This document shows positions 1 through 10,100 of a DNA stretch of 64,000 nt, in pieces. Position 1 is the first letter of the stretch. Every line of letters starts with the position of its first letter. Under the pieces are notes generated by a model, which was given only the letters and a program-made list of their open reading frames with translations, searched no databases and had not been told where the DNA came from. The stretch is from Allobosea caraganae (GTDB lineage: Bacteria > Pseudomonadota > Alphaproteobacteria > Rhizobiales > Beijerinckiaceae). The DNA lies in contig NZ_QQTO01000035.1 in NCBI RefSeq assembly GCF_003351345.1, forward strand, positions 1 to 64,000, read 5' to 3'. The position numbers and the translations under genes are program-made.

Positions 1-3000
1 CGTCGAGGTCGTCGTCGCCGCTGCCGCCCGCGAGCGCGTCGTTGCCCTCGCCGCCGAGCAGCGTGTCGTCATCCGCCCCGCCGTCGAGCGTGTCGTTGCC
101 CGCCAAGCCGCTCAGAACGTCGTCGCCGCCAAGGCCAGAGATCACGTCCGCGCCGGCCGTGCCGGTGAGCAGGTCGTCGAACTCGGTCGGGCCCGCGATC
201 TTGCGCAGCGAGATGTCGTCGAGCGCGACGCCATAGCCGTTTTTGTTCGTCTCGGTGCCTTCGAAGATGAGCTCGTTCTTGCCATCGCCGGCACCGCCTA
301 CCACGTGGAACGCATGGGCCTCCCAGGCCGCCGGGGGAATGCCTTCGAAGATGACCTCGCCGCCCCACGAGACGCGGATGCCGTCATCATTGGTCGCGGC
401 GTCGATATCGGCGATCGAGAACTTCAGCTCATAGGTCTTGCCGGCCTCGACGCCCGCGACCGTCTGGACAAGCCTGGCGTTGTTCTTGTTGCCGTCCATG
501 TCGAACCAAGCTTTTCCGTCCAGGGCGCTGACACCGTTCAGGGTATCGAAGTGCACCTCGGCGCGGCCGCCGGCGGCCGTGTTGGTCTGCTTCCAGCCGG
601 GAATGATGCCGCTGTCGTTGCGATAGCCCCAGTCCGGGTTCCAGTTGCCGTTATTGGCGCCCGTCAGGTCCTCGAAGCTGCCATTGACGATCAGGTTTGG
701 ATTTTTATCGATCTTGACCATCGAGACGGCGTCGAGCGCCACGCCGGCGCCATTGGAGCTTGGGGTGGTGCTCTCGAAGGTCAGCTTGTTGGACCCGTCG
801 CCGGTGCCACCGATCACATCGAGCGTGATCTCCTGCCATTTGCCCTTCGGAATGCCGGTATAGATGAGCTGTCCGCCCCAGTAGACTTTGACGGTGTCGT
901 TGGCCTGGGCCGTGTCGGTGTCGGCGATGGAGAACTTGAGCTGGTAGGTCGCGCCCTGCTCGACGCCGGCGACGCTCTGGACCAACTTGGCGTTCTTGTT
1001 GGCGCCTTCCATATCGAACCAATAGGTTCCTTCTGCAGCGCTGACCCCGCCGATCGTATCCTTGTGCACCTCGGCGCGCGTATCGGCGATATTGGTCCAA
1101 CCCGGAATGACGCCCCCGGGATTGGTGTTGCGGTAGCCCCAGCTGGCGGCATCGTTGGCGCCGGTCAGGTCCTCGAAACCACCGTTGACGATCAGGTTGA
1201 CGGGGACGGCCTTGATGGTCAGGCTCATGGCCGCTTCGTCGACGCCGCCATGCCCGTCATTCACCAGGAAGGTGAAGCTGTCTGTGCCGGCGAAGCCTGA
1301 CGCGGGCGTGTACCTGTAGGTGCCATCGGCATTGATCACGACCGAGCCATGGGCCGGGCCGTCGCCGAGGCTGTAAGCCAGCACGTCGCCGTTGGCATCC
1401 GTGGCGGCGAGCCTTCCGGTGAAGACCGTGCCCTGGTCGCCCGTGGCCGCGCCCGCCACTGCTTCCGGCGCCACATTGTCCGGCACCGGCACGCCGGCAT
1501 CGGCGATCTTGACGAAGTGCACGTCGTCGAGTGCCGCGCCATACCAGTTCTGGTCCGCCTCGGTGCCCTGGAAGATCAGTTCGTTCAAACCGTTGCCGGA
1601 ACCGCCGACCAGATTGAAGCTGAAGGTGTTCCAGGCGCTGTTCGGGATGCCTTCGTAGACGACCTGGCCGTTCCACAGCACGCGGACGCCGTCGTCGGCG
1701 GTCGTGCCATCGGCGTCGGCGATCGAGAAGGTCAGGCGGTAGGTCGCGCCTTCCTCGGCCCGGGCGATCTGCTGCACCAGCGTGACGTTATGGCCATCGC
1801 CATCCAGGTCGAAATATTTCGTGCCCTCCTTCGGGCCGACGCCGTTCTGGATGTCCTTGTGGATCTCGACCCGGTTGCCGGCGCGGTCGGTCCAACCGGG
1901 AAGCGCGCCGCCCGCGTTGAGCCAGCCCCAGCCATTGCCGGCGACATCCATGCCGGTGACGTCTTCGAAGCCGCCGTTGACGATGAGGTCGGTGCCGATC
2001 GCGACCGGCGGCAGCGGCGGTTCGGTCGCGAGATCGGGAGCGGTGGCGAGCACCTGCTCCAGAGCCGGCAGCGCGGCGGCGACCGCGGCGTCGGTTCCGG
2101 CCGTCGCATGGCCGGCGAGTTCGGCGCCGGTCCAGGTCACGCCATCCGAGAAGGTGATGGAGGCAGGCAGACCGGCGGCATTGCCGCCGTTGCGGATGAC
2201 GAGGACGTCGTCGCCGGAGCGGATGATGAGGTTCGCGCCGTCCTGGACGATGGTGACGTCGCCCGAGGCGATGTCGTCGAAGCTGATCGTGCTGGTATTG
2301 TCGAGCGAGACCAGATCGATGCCGGCCCCCGCGCGGAACAGCACCTTGTCGCCGCTCGCCAGGATGACGTCGTTGCCGACGCCGCCGTCGAGCAGGTCGC
2401 TGCCTTCGTCGCCCTGGAGGAAGTCGGTGCCGCCGCCGCCGACCAGATGGTCGTTGCCCGCGCCGCCGAAGAGCGCGTCGTTGCCGGCATCGCCATAGAC
2501 GGTGTCGTCACCGCCTTTGGCGCGAACGACGTCGTCGCCCTGCATGGCGTAGACCAGGTCGTTGCCGGCATTGGCCGAGATCACGTTGGCGGCCTCGGAG
2601 CCATAGGCGACCTTGACGCCGTCGATCTGCTCGGCCGCCGGGCGGGCGACGTTCATCGAGTCGACGTAGATGGCATCGACGCCCAGGTTGACGAGGTTCT
2701 GCACGTCGGACTGCGCGCCGTTGATGGTCCAGGTATGGACTTCGAGGCCGAGCGCATGGGCCTGGTCGACGAGAGCCTTGGTCACGATGCCGGTCGAAGG
2801 CGCGATGCCGTCGGCGTATGTCGCGATGTCGGCGAGGTTGTACGAGCCGCTGGTGAGGTAGAGCAGGGAGAAGTCGACGCCGTATTGCGGCATGATCGTG
2901 TCATGCAGGCTCCGCAGGTTCGACGACTCGAAGCTGTTGATGTAGACGCGGCTCGGGTCGGTGAAGCCCTTCTCGACCAGCATCTTGATGACCGCTTCGC

Positions 3001-3313
3001 TGGTCGCGTAGTTCGTGCTCTTGGTCTCGAGCGTGATGCCGATCTGGCGGCCGGTCTCGGCCGAGCGCTGGTTCACCAGGTCGATGACCTGGTCGAAGCG
3101 CACGAGGTCGGGGTTCTCCGCGAGAGCCTCCGCATAGGTCTTGCTGGCGAAGCTGTGGTCGTCATGGCTGCAGACGAGGACGCCGTCCTTGGTCAGGTAA
3201 AGGTCGGGCTCGATGAAATCCGCGCCCCAGTTGATCGCGGCTTCATAGGCGGCCATCGAGTGGTCGGGATAGGGATTGCTGCCGCGATGGGCGAGGAGTT
3301 TGACGTCAGTCAT
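1..3313 (-). CDS. Partial RTX protein with N-terminal glycerophosphodiester phosphodiesterase domain
   Basis: The frame is open from the ATG at 3313 to the window edge, so at least 1104 residues are seen and the C-terminus is missing. Residues 1-235 form a GDPD fold: HRG at 9-11, E35 and D37 in EPDLYLTKDG, H50 in the SHD motif and ETK at 96-98 match the family's catalytic and metal residues. The usual PENT is PDHS. RTX nonapeptides (GGxGxD) follow at about 240-305. Then come three related modules of about 160 residues, each opening with LIVNG(G/S)FED and carrying IPGW or LPGW (about 444, 704 and 872). A cadherin/VCBS-like domain lies between the first two, and more RTX repeats lie at the visible end. 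There is no signal peptide, as expected for type I secretion, and exporter genes lie just upstream. Known of the family: GDPD cleaves glycerophosphodiesters to glycerol 3-phosphate. Extracellular action is inferred. Confidence 0.9.
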   Translation of the reverse strand, partial: MTDVKLLAHRGSNPYPDHSMAAYEAAINWGADFIEPDLYLTKDGVLVCSHDDHSFASKTYAEALAENPDLVRFDQVIDLVNQRSAETGRQIGITLETKSTNYATSEAVIKMLVEKGFTDPSRVYINSFESSNLRSLHDTIMPQYGVDFSLLYLTSGSYNLADIATYADGIAPSTGIVTKALVDQAHALGLEVHTWTINGAQSDVQNLVNLGVDAIYVDSMNVARPAAEQIDGVKVAYGSEAANVISANAGNDLVYAMQGDDVVRAKGGDDTVYGDAGNDALFGGAGNDHLVGGGGTDFLQGDEGSDLLDGGVGNDVILASGDKVLFRAGAGIDLVSLDNTSTISFDDIASGDVTIVQDGANLIIRSGDDVLVIRNGGNAAGLPASITFSDGVTWTGAELAGHATAGTDAAVAAALPALEQVLATAPDLATEPPLPPVAIGTDLIVNGGFEDVTGMDVAGNGWGWLNAGGALPGWTDRAGNRVEIHKDIQNGVGPKEGTKYFDLDGDGHNVTLVQQIARAEEGATYRLTFSIADADGTTADDGVRVLWNGQVVYEGIPNSAWNTFSFNLVGGSGNGLNELIFQGTEADQNWYGAALDDVHFVKIADAGVPVPDNVAPEAVAGAATGDQGTVFTGRLAATDANGDVLAYSLGDGPAHGSVVINADGTYRYTPASGFAGTDSFTFLVNDGHGGVDEAAMSLTIKAVPVNLIVNGGFEDLTGANDAASWGYRNTNPGGVIPGWTNIADTRAEVHKDTIGGVSAAEGTYWFDMEGANKNAKLVQSVAGVEQGATYQLKFSIADTDTAQANDTVKVYWGGQLIYTGIPKGKWQEITLDVIGGTGDGSNKLTFESTTPSSNGAGVALDAVSMVKIDKNPNLIVNGSFEDLTGANNGNWNPDWGYRNDSGIIPGWKQTNTAAGGRAEVHFDTLNGVSALDGKAWFDMDGNKNNARLVQTVAGVEAGKTYELKFSIADIDAATNDDGIRVSWGGEVIFEGIPPAAWEAHAFHVVGGAGDGKNELIFEGTETNKNGYGVALDDISLRKIAGPTEFDDLLTGTAGADVISGLGGDDVLSGLAGNDTLDGGADDDTLLGGEGNDALAGGSGDDDLD

Positions 3314-3619
3314 GGTGCAGGCTCTCTAGTCCAGGCGAAACCGATTGCCCGGGCGCCATCGCCCAGGCATTGAAGTGATGATGAAGGGGTAGGTTCCTCG
3401 TCCGGGCTCGATGCGTTATTGAGCCGAAGAACCTTTATTGCCTGCAACGAAATCGAGCTTGCTGCTCGCGAGCCGGCAATAACGATTCATTAACTAAGCT
3501 CTACCTGCGTCAGCGCTCTAGTCATCGCCCGTGACACTCTCGCGACGCTGAGATGAAGGTGGCGGACTTGATTGCCCGTCCGGCGCGCAGCCTGACGGAC
3601 GCCGCTTCCGCGCGACCTC
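3314..3619. promoter_or_regulatory. Non-coding gap between the RTX gene and the HlyD gene
   Basis: This 306-base gap holds no convincing gene. A locally AT-rich patch near 3430-3500 is the likely promoter region for the minus-strand RTX gene, because the rest is GC-rich. I could not assign firm -35 and -10 boxes. The Shine-Dalgarno before the RTX ATG is weak (AGAG). Confidence 0.35.
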
Positions 3620-4993
3620 TCAGTCGTAGCGGAAGGTGCGGGTGAGCTGGTCCTCGATCGGCTTGGCGAGGTAGGCGAGCGCGGTGCGCATCCCGGTCTG
3701 GATGAAGGTCTCGACCGGCATGCCCGGCACGAGCGTCTTGCCTTCGAGCCGCTTCAGCTCGGCCTGGTCCAGGCTGACGCGGGCGGTGTAGTAGGACACG
3801 CCGGTCTGCTGCTCGGTGGTCAGGTCGGCCGCGACCTGGCTCAGCCTGCCGCGCAGGTTCGGCGTGGTGGCGGCGTCGAAGGCCGGGAAGCGCAGCAGCA
3901 CCGTCTGGCCGATGCGCAGCCGGTCGATCATCGGCGGCTCGATCTTGGCCTCGACCACGAGCCCGTCGGTCTCCGGCACGATCAGCATGATCTGCTCGGC
4001 CGGGCCGATGACGCCGCCGATCGTATGCACGGTCTTCTGGTGGACGATGCCGTCCTGCGGCGCCCGCATCTCGGTGCGGACCAGCTGGTCCACCGCTGCG
4101 ATGCGCCGCTCGGAGAGGTCGGCGATCTTGCCGTCGACGTCGCGCAATTCGGTCGCGACCTCGCGGCGCAGGTCCTGGGATATCTGCAGGATCTGCAGCT
4201 CGGTCTCGGCGATGCGGCCCTTCACGCGGGCGGTGTCGGCGACGAGGCTGCCCTCCTCGCCGACGAGGCGCGAGGCTTCGCGCTGCAGCGAGGTCAGCCG
4301 CGAGATCGCGACGAGGCTCTGGTCGTAGAGCTTCTGCACGCCCTCCAGCTCCTGCCGGATCAGCGTGGATTGCGTGCGCTTCGCCTCGATCTGCGCGGCG
4401 AGCCCGCGGATCTCCTCGCGCGACTGGGCGATGCGCTCGCGGAACTGCGAGGTCTGGCCGTCGGCGGCCTCGCGCCGCGAGCGGAACAGCGAAAGCTCGC
4501 CGTCCACCGCCTGGCTCACGTTGGGGTCCGAGGCGCGCTCGACCAGGTCCTGCGGCAAGGTGAAGGCCGGCTTGCCGTCGCGCTCGGCCTCGAGGCGGAC
4601 CTTGCGCGCCTGGAAGCGGCGCAGCTCGATCTCGATCAGCGCCAGGCTCGCCTTGGCATGGGTCTCGTCGAGGCGCACCAGCACGTCGCCCGATTTGACG
4701 TGGTCGCCGTCCTTGACGCGGATCTCCGCGACGACGCCGCCCGATGGGTGCTGGATGCGGCGGACATTGCTCTCGACGACGATCTTGCCAGGCGCGATCA
4801 CCGCGCCGGCCAGCGGCGCGGTCGCGGCCCAGAGTCCGACCGTGCCGAAGAGCACGGCGATGGTCGCGACGCCGAAGAGGGTGGCGCGGCGGATGTCGCG
4901 CCAGGGATCGACCGGGGGACGGGCCGTCGGGCCGCGGGCGCCGGCGGCGACGAGCGCGCCAGCATTGGGGTTACGGACGTCAGGCGCGGGCAT
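3620..4993 (-). CDS. HlyD/PrtE-type membrane fusion protein of type I secretion
   Basis: The 457-residue protein is the periplasmic adaptor that links an inner-membrane ABC exporter to an outer-membrane channel. A short cytoplasmic N-terminus is followed by one membrane segment at about 37-57. A biotinyl-lipoyl-like half motif (QHPSGGVVAEIRVKDGD) is at about 81-97. A long charged coiled-coil region and a beta-rich C-terminal half complete it. This order and length fit the PrtE/HlyD family. Its ATG lies inside the end of the upstream exporter gene (14-base overlap), so the two are almost certainly translated together. The outer-membrane TolC-like partner is not in the window. Confidence 0.93.
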   Translation of the reverse strand: MPAPDVRNPNAGALVAAGARGPTARPPVDPWRDIRRATLFGVATIAVLFGTVGLWAATAPLAGAVIAPGKIVVESNVRRIQHPSGGVVAEIRVKDGDHVKSGDVLVRLDETHAKASLALIEIELRRFQARKVRLEAERDGKPAFTLPQDLVERASDPNVSQAVDGELSLFRSRREAADGQTSQFRERIAQSREEIRGLAAQIEAKRTQSTLIRQELEGVQKLYDQSLVAISRLTSLQREASRLVGEEGSLVADTARVKGRIAETELQILQISQDLRREVATELRDVDGKIADLSERRIAAVDQLVRTEMRAPQDGIVHQKTVHTIGGVIGPAEQIMLIVPETDGLVVEAKIEPPMIDRLRIGQTVLLRFPAFDAATTPNLRGRLSQVAADLTTEQQTGVSYYTARVSLDQAELKRLEGKTLVPGMPVETFIQTGMRTALAYLAKPIEDQLTRTFRYD

Positions 4994-6719
4994 CGGCGGT
5001 CACGATCTTGGGGGTTGCGAAGCCGACGCTGCCTGGTCCCGGCGTTGCCGCCAGGCTCTTGCGCAGGACTTCCTCCTTCGGCCCGAAGGCCTGGACCTGC
5101 CCCTCGGCGAGGATCAGCACGAGGTCGATTCCGGCGAGCGCGGAGGGGCGGTGGGCGATGACGATGACGATGCCGCCGCGCTGGCGCACGCCGGCGATGG
5201 CTCCGGTCAGGGCGGCGTCGCCCTCGGCGTCGAGATTGGCGTTGGGCTCGTCGAGCACGACCAGGAACGGGTCGCGGTAGAGCGCCCGGGCGAGCGCGAT
5301 GCGCTGGCGCTGGCCGCCCGACAGGATGCCGCCGGCCTCGCCGATCGGCGTCTCGAAGCCCTTTGGCAGGCCGAGGATCATGTCGTAGGCGCCGGCCGCC
5401 TTGGCCGCGGCCAGCACGGCCTCCTCGCTCATCTCCGGATCGAAGCGGGCGATGTTCTCGGCCACCGACCCGGCGAAGAGCTGCACGTCCTGCGGCATGT
5501 AGCCGAGGATCGCGCCGCGCTGCTCGGCCGACCATTGCTCGAGCGTGGCGCCGTCGAGGCGCAGGTCGCCGCGCATCGTCGGCCAGACGCCGACGAGCGT
5601 GCGCGCCAGGGTCGACTTGCCTGAGGCCGAGGGGCCGATGACGGCGAGGCCCTGGCCGGCATTCAGCGTGAACCCGACATCCTTCAGGATCGGGCTCTGC
5701 GCGCCGGGCGCGGAGACGAAGAGGTGGCTGAGCGTCAGCCGCCGCGTCGGCCGCTCCGGTGCGACGAGCGGGGTCGGCCTGCTCTCGCCGAGCGCCGCCT
5801 TGAGCCGCGCCCAGGCCTGGCGCGCGCCGACGAAGGGCCGCCAGCTGCCGATGGCGAGCTCGATCGGCGCCAGCGCCCGGCTGCTGAGCACGGACGACGC
5901 GATCATCACGCCCGACGAGGCCTGGTCGTTCATGACGAGCCAGGCGCCGACGCCGAGCATGCCCGATTGCAGCATGAAGCGGACGGTCTTCGACAAGGTG
6001 CCGAGCGTGCTGGCGAGGTCGGAGGCGCCGAGATTGGTCGCGACGTAGCGGTCGTTGACCCGGTCGAACAGGGCCGTGATGCGCCGCTCCATGCCGAGCG
6101 CCGAGACCGCCTCGGCATTGCGCCTGGCCGCCTCCAGCAGCGCCGAGCGCTCGGCGCCGATGCGCGCCGACTCGGTGCTTGGCCGGCGCGTGAGCACTTC
6201 GGTCGCCAGAGCGATCAGGATCAGCAGCACGGCGCCGGCGACCAGCGTCCAGCCGAGATAGGGGTGCAGCAGGAAGCAGAGCCCGCCATAGAGCGGGATC
6301 CAGGGCAGGTCGAACAGCGTCGTCGGCCCGAGCCCGGAAAGGAAGCCGCGCACGCTGTCGAGGTCGCGCGAGAGCTGCGTGCCGCCGGGGCCGCCGCGCA
6401 CCTGCGTCGCCAGGATGGTGCCGACGACGGGCGCGGCCAGCTTGCGGTCGAGCGCCACGCCGATCCGATTGAGGATGCGCTGGCGTAGCCAGTCGAACAG
6501 GCCGAGCAGCACATAGAGCGCCACCACGATGATCGAGAGCGCCACCAGGGTCGGCAGGCTGCGCGAGGGCAGCACCCGGTCGTAGACCTGGAGCATGTAC
6601 ATCGACCCGGTCAGCATCAGGATGTTGACCAGCGCGGAGAACAGCGCCACCGCGAGAAAGGCGGAGCGGCAGGAGGCCAGGGCCTCGCTCGCGGCATTTT
6701 GAGGGGTTTTAGGCAGCAA
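4980..6719 (-). CDS. PrtD-type type I secretion ABC permease/ATPase
   Basis: The 579-residue half-transporter has an N-terminal membrane domain and a C-terminal nucleotide-binding domain. It exports unfolded RTX proteins by their C-terminal signal. Walker A (GPSASGKST) is near residue 359, the ABC signature (LSGGQRQR) near 465 and Walker B (LVVLDEP) near 485. No C39 peptidase domain precedes the membrane part, as expected for RTX exporters rather than bacteriocin exporters. The first usable start is a TTG at 6719, which gives an N-terminus of the normal length for PrtD; its Shine-Dalgarno is weak, so the start is not certain. It overlaps the HlyD gene and faces a second RTX gene across a shared intergenic region. 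Confidence 0.93.
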   Translation of the reverse strand: MLPKTPQNAASEALASCRSAFLAVALFSALVNILMLTGSMYMLQVYDRVLPSRSLPTLVALSIIVVALYVLLGLFDWLRQRILNRIGVALDRKLAAPVVGTILATQVRGGPGGTQLSRDLDSVRGFLSGLGPTTLFDLPWIPLYGGLCFLLHPYLGWTLVAGAVLLILIALATEVLTRRPSTESARIGAERSALLEAARRNAEAVSALGMERRITALFDRVNDRYVATNLGASDLASTLGTLSKTVRFMLQSGMLGVGAWLVMNDQASSGVMIASSVLSSRALAPIELAIGSWRPFVGARQAWARLKAALGESRPTPLVAPERPTRRLTLSHLFVSAPGAQSPILKDVGFTLNAGQGLAVIGPSASGKSTLARTLVGVWPTMRGDLRLDGATLEQWSAEQRGAILGYMPQDVQLFAGSVAENIARFDPEMSEEAVLAAAKAAGAYDMILGLPKGFETPIGEAGGILSGGQRQRIALARALYRDPFLVVLDEPNANLDAEGDAALTGAIAGVRQRGGIVIVIAHRPSALAGIDLVLILAEGQVQAFGPKEEVLRKSLAATPGPGSVGFATPKIVTADARA

Positions 6720-7122
6720 AATCGTACTCGTGAACCAGAACGCGCAAGCAACCGTGGATACGGTCTTCGAATAGAGGCGGCGGTTAGCGAGCTAGTGCGT
6801 CGGTTTAATGACGCGGTTTGATTCTCGTTGAGGATAAAGCCGCGCTCGGACGCGGCGGAGCTTCGAATATAATTGGCTAATTACCTTGAGAAATACGGGT
6901 TGTATCGGGGCGATGATCGTGTCGCTTCGGTTGAGTTATTGATTTGCCGGCGAATATAAAGCTTTAAATTTTCACTTACGTTAAGAAACAGTTAACAAAC
7001 CGTCATCGTGTCGAGTCCATTTGCGCCCCAACGGCTCCTGGATCGGGAGCTGCCCGGCTGGCCGCCCCGCGGCCAGGTCGGCCGCTTTTTCGTTGCGCGC
7101 ATGTCTGAAGGATTTCGACACA
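6720..7122. promoter_or_regulatory. Divergent intergenic region between the exporter and RTX genes
   Basis: This gap of about 400 bases has no convincing gene. The stretch 6865-7005 is unusually AT-rich for this genome, with runs such as AATATAATTGGCTAATTA and TTTAAATTTTCAC, and it probably holds the promoters of both divergent units. A small inverted repeat (GCCGCG/CGCGGC) spans 6839-6856. GTTAAGAAACAGTTAAC near 6980-6998 contains a direct repeat of GTTAA. No regulator can be named from the sequence. Confidence 0.45.
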
Positions 7123-10100
7123 ATGGCTCTCGCTCCTGGTTCCATCAGCCTCGTCGGCTACAGCGCTGATTCCGATGACGGCCTCGCCTTCGTCGTCCTG
7201 GAGCCCATCCTCGCCGGCTCCGTGATCACCTTCGAGACCGGGGCCGAGTTCGGCAGCGGCGCGGCGAGCTGGACCTGGACGGCGAATGCCGACATCGCGG
7301 CCGGCACCCGCGTCACCGTGAACGGCCTCGCCTCCGGCCAGGCGAGCAGCGATCTCGGCACCGTCGAGGAGGGTTCGCCCGAGGACGTCACCGGCAGCAT
7401 CAAGGGCGCCCGCGTCCATGTCGGCAGCTCGACCGCCCCGACCTTCCTGGCCGAGATCAGCAACGATTTCATCGACCCCACGACCGGCGTCGCGGCCCAT
7501 GCCGCCCCGGTGGCGGCGCTGCGCGCCGCATCGCCGGAGTTCTCGGTCTCCTCCGGCAGCTCGGCCAAGAGCCAGGCCAGGGTCGCGGCCTTCGCCGAGA
7601 CGCCGCATGTGGCGGTGCCGGCCGATGGCGGCGCCGCCGCCGCTCCCTCGGACCCGGCCGCGCAGCCTGACGGCGAGGCGGCCGCCCCGACCTATGGCGA
7701 TGGGGCCGAGACCCTGAACAACGCCGACCTGCTGATCGGCGGCGTCTCGATGCGCGGCGGCAACGACACGCTGATCAACTCCGGCGTGATCGTCGCCACC
7801 GACGGCGCCGCCATCGACATGGGCGACGGCGATGACAGCGTCACGCTCGAGGAAGGCTCCAGCGTCTACGGGCAGATCCTGCTCGGCGCCGGCAACGACC
7901 AGCTCACCGCGGCCGACGGCGACCTCGACGTCGATGCCGGCGCAGGCAACGACACCGTCACCACCGGCTCGGGCGACGACCTCGTCAAGGGCGGCGCCGG
8001 CGACGACGTGCTCGACGGCGGCGAAGGCGACGACGCGCTCCAGGGCGGCGACGACAATGACCGCCTGGTCGGCGGCCTCGGCGACGACATCCTGATCGGC
8101 GGCGCCGGCAACGACAGCCTCGTCGGCGGCGAGGGCAACGACACGCTCGTCGGCGGCGACGGCATCGATACGGCCGACTATTCGTCCGAGACCTCGGGCG
8201 TCGTGATCAACCTGCTGACCGGCAAGGCGACCGGCGATGACGCCGGCAACGACACGCTCTCGGGCATCGAGAACGCGACCGGCGGCTCCGGCGACGACGA
8301 GCTGCGCGGCAACGCCCTCACGAACGTGCTCTCCGGCGGCGCCGGCAAGGATCTCATCGTCATCGGCAGCGGCGACACCGCCCTCGGCGGCGCTGGCGAC
8401 GACACCATCGAGGTCACGACCGGCACCAGCGGCGTCACCGTCGATGGCGGCGCGGATCGCGACACCGTCAAGCTCATCGGCACCGGCACGGGCACGCTTG
8501 CTGCGGTCGCCGGCGTCGAGAAGCTCGTCGTCGAGAGCGGCAGCTGGGCGGTCGCCGCCAGCGAGGCCTATGACGACATCACCATCAAGGGCGCCGGCAC
8601 GGTAACGACCGGCATCATCGTCAACAACAACGACCACGTCTCGATCGAGGCCGGCGGCAAGCTCGTCGCCGCCACCGCGGTCACCTGGCAGGGCGGCGGC
8701 GATGCCGTCATCGACAATGCCGGCACGATCGAGGGTTCCACCCGCGTCCTCGCCAACACCGCCAACGCCACGGGCTCGCTGGAGTTCAACAACCTCGCCG
8801 GCGGCGTCATCCGCGGCGCGATCACCCCGAACGCCAATGCGGCCGCCACGGCCGTCATCGAGCTCAACAATGCCGGCCTGATCGAATCCGGCGACGGCGG
8901 CCGCGTCATCGACTTCCGCAGCTTCGACGGCAATGGCGGGCACGGCGTCATCAACAACCTGGCGGGCGGCATCATCCGCAACGCCGGCACCAGCACCGAC
9001 AGCGCCGACGTGATCCGCCCGGGCCAGAACGGCGTCGTGAACAACTGGGGCCTGATCACCGCGGCGACCGGCCTCGTCGCCGGCGGCGATCTGATCGACT
9101 TCCAGGGCGATGCCGGCGGCAAGGTCAACAACTATGCGGGCGGTAAGCTCGAAGGCGCCAAGCATGCCGTGACCGGCGAAAGGGCCGTCGCCGTCTATAA
9201 CGAAGGCACGATGATCGGCCGCAACGGCTCGGCCGTGAACATCGACAGCGACGGCTCGGAGGCGGAGCGCGTCACCATCACCAACAAGGGCACGATGGAG
9301 GGCCGCTCGGCGGAGCTCGCCGACAGCGACGGCGACGCCATCGACATCGACGGCCTGCTCACCCTCACCAACTACGGCCGCGTCGCCGGCCTCGGCGCCC
9401 AAGGCTATCACGACGGCGAGCCGAACGTCTCCGAGGGCATCGCCATCGGCGGCGGCACCATCGTCAACAATGCCGGCGCCGAGATCTACGGCTACGGTCG
9501 CGGCATCCAGGTCGACAATTCCAGCAACGAGAACGCGCTCGGCAAGACGCTCATCGTCAATGACGGCCTGATCCAAGGCGACGGCCACGGCCCCGAGGGC
9601 GTCACGCTGACGACGCCCGAGGATATTGCCAAGTTCGACCTGCGCGGCAACGAGGCGATCAAGCTCGTCGGCACCTATGACGACGAGATCATCAACGGCA
9701 GCGCCGGCCGGATCATCGGCGGCCTGTCGATGGGCGGCGGCAACGACCACCTGAGCAATTCCGGCCTGATCCAGGCGACCGGCGGCTCGGCGATCGACAT
9801 GGGCGCCGGCGACGACGTCGTGAACCTCTACATCGGCTCGAACGTCCAGGGCACCATCCTGCTCGGCGACGGCAACGACCGCATCACGATGAACGACTAC
9901 CTCGGCGCCGTCACCGTCGATGCCGGCAACGGCAATGACGACATCACCACCAGCTTCGGCAACGACGTGATCCATGCCGGGGCCGGCAACGACACCATCT
10001 TCGCCGGGACCGGCAACGACACGATCGACGCCGGCAACGGCGACGACACGATCCTCGCCGACGAAGGCAACGACGTCATCGACGGTGGCCAAGGCTTCGA

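Noticed and set aside
1349..3373. Plus-strand open frame of 674 residues across the GDPD region
   Set aside because: The minus strand shows an intact GDPD with catalytic residues; the plus frame is its shadow and lacks any known motif.
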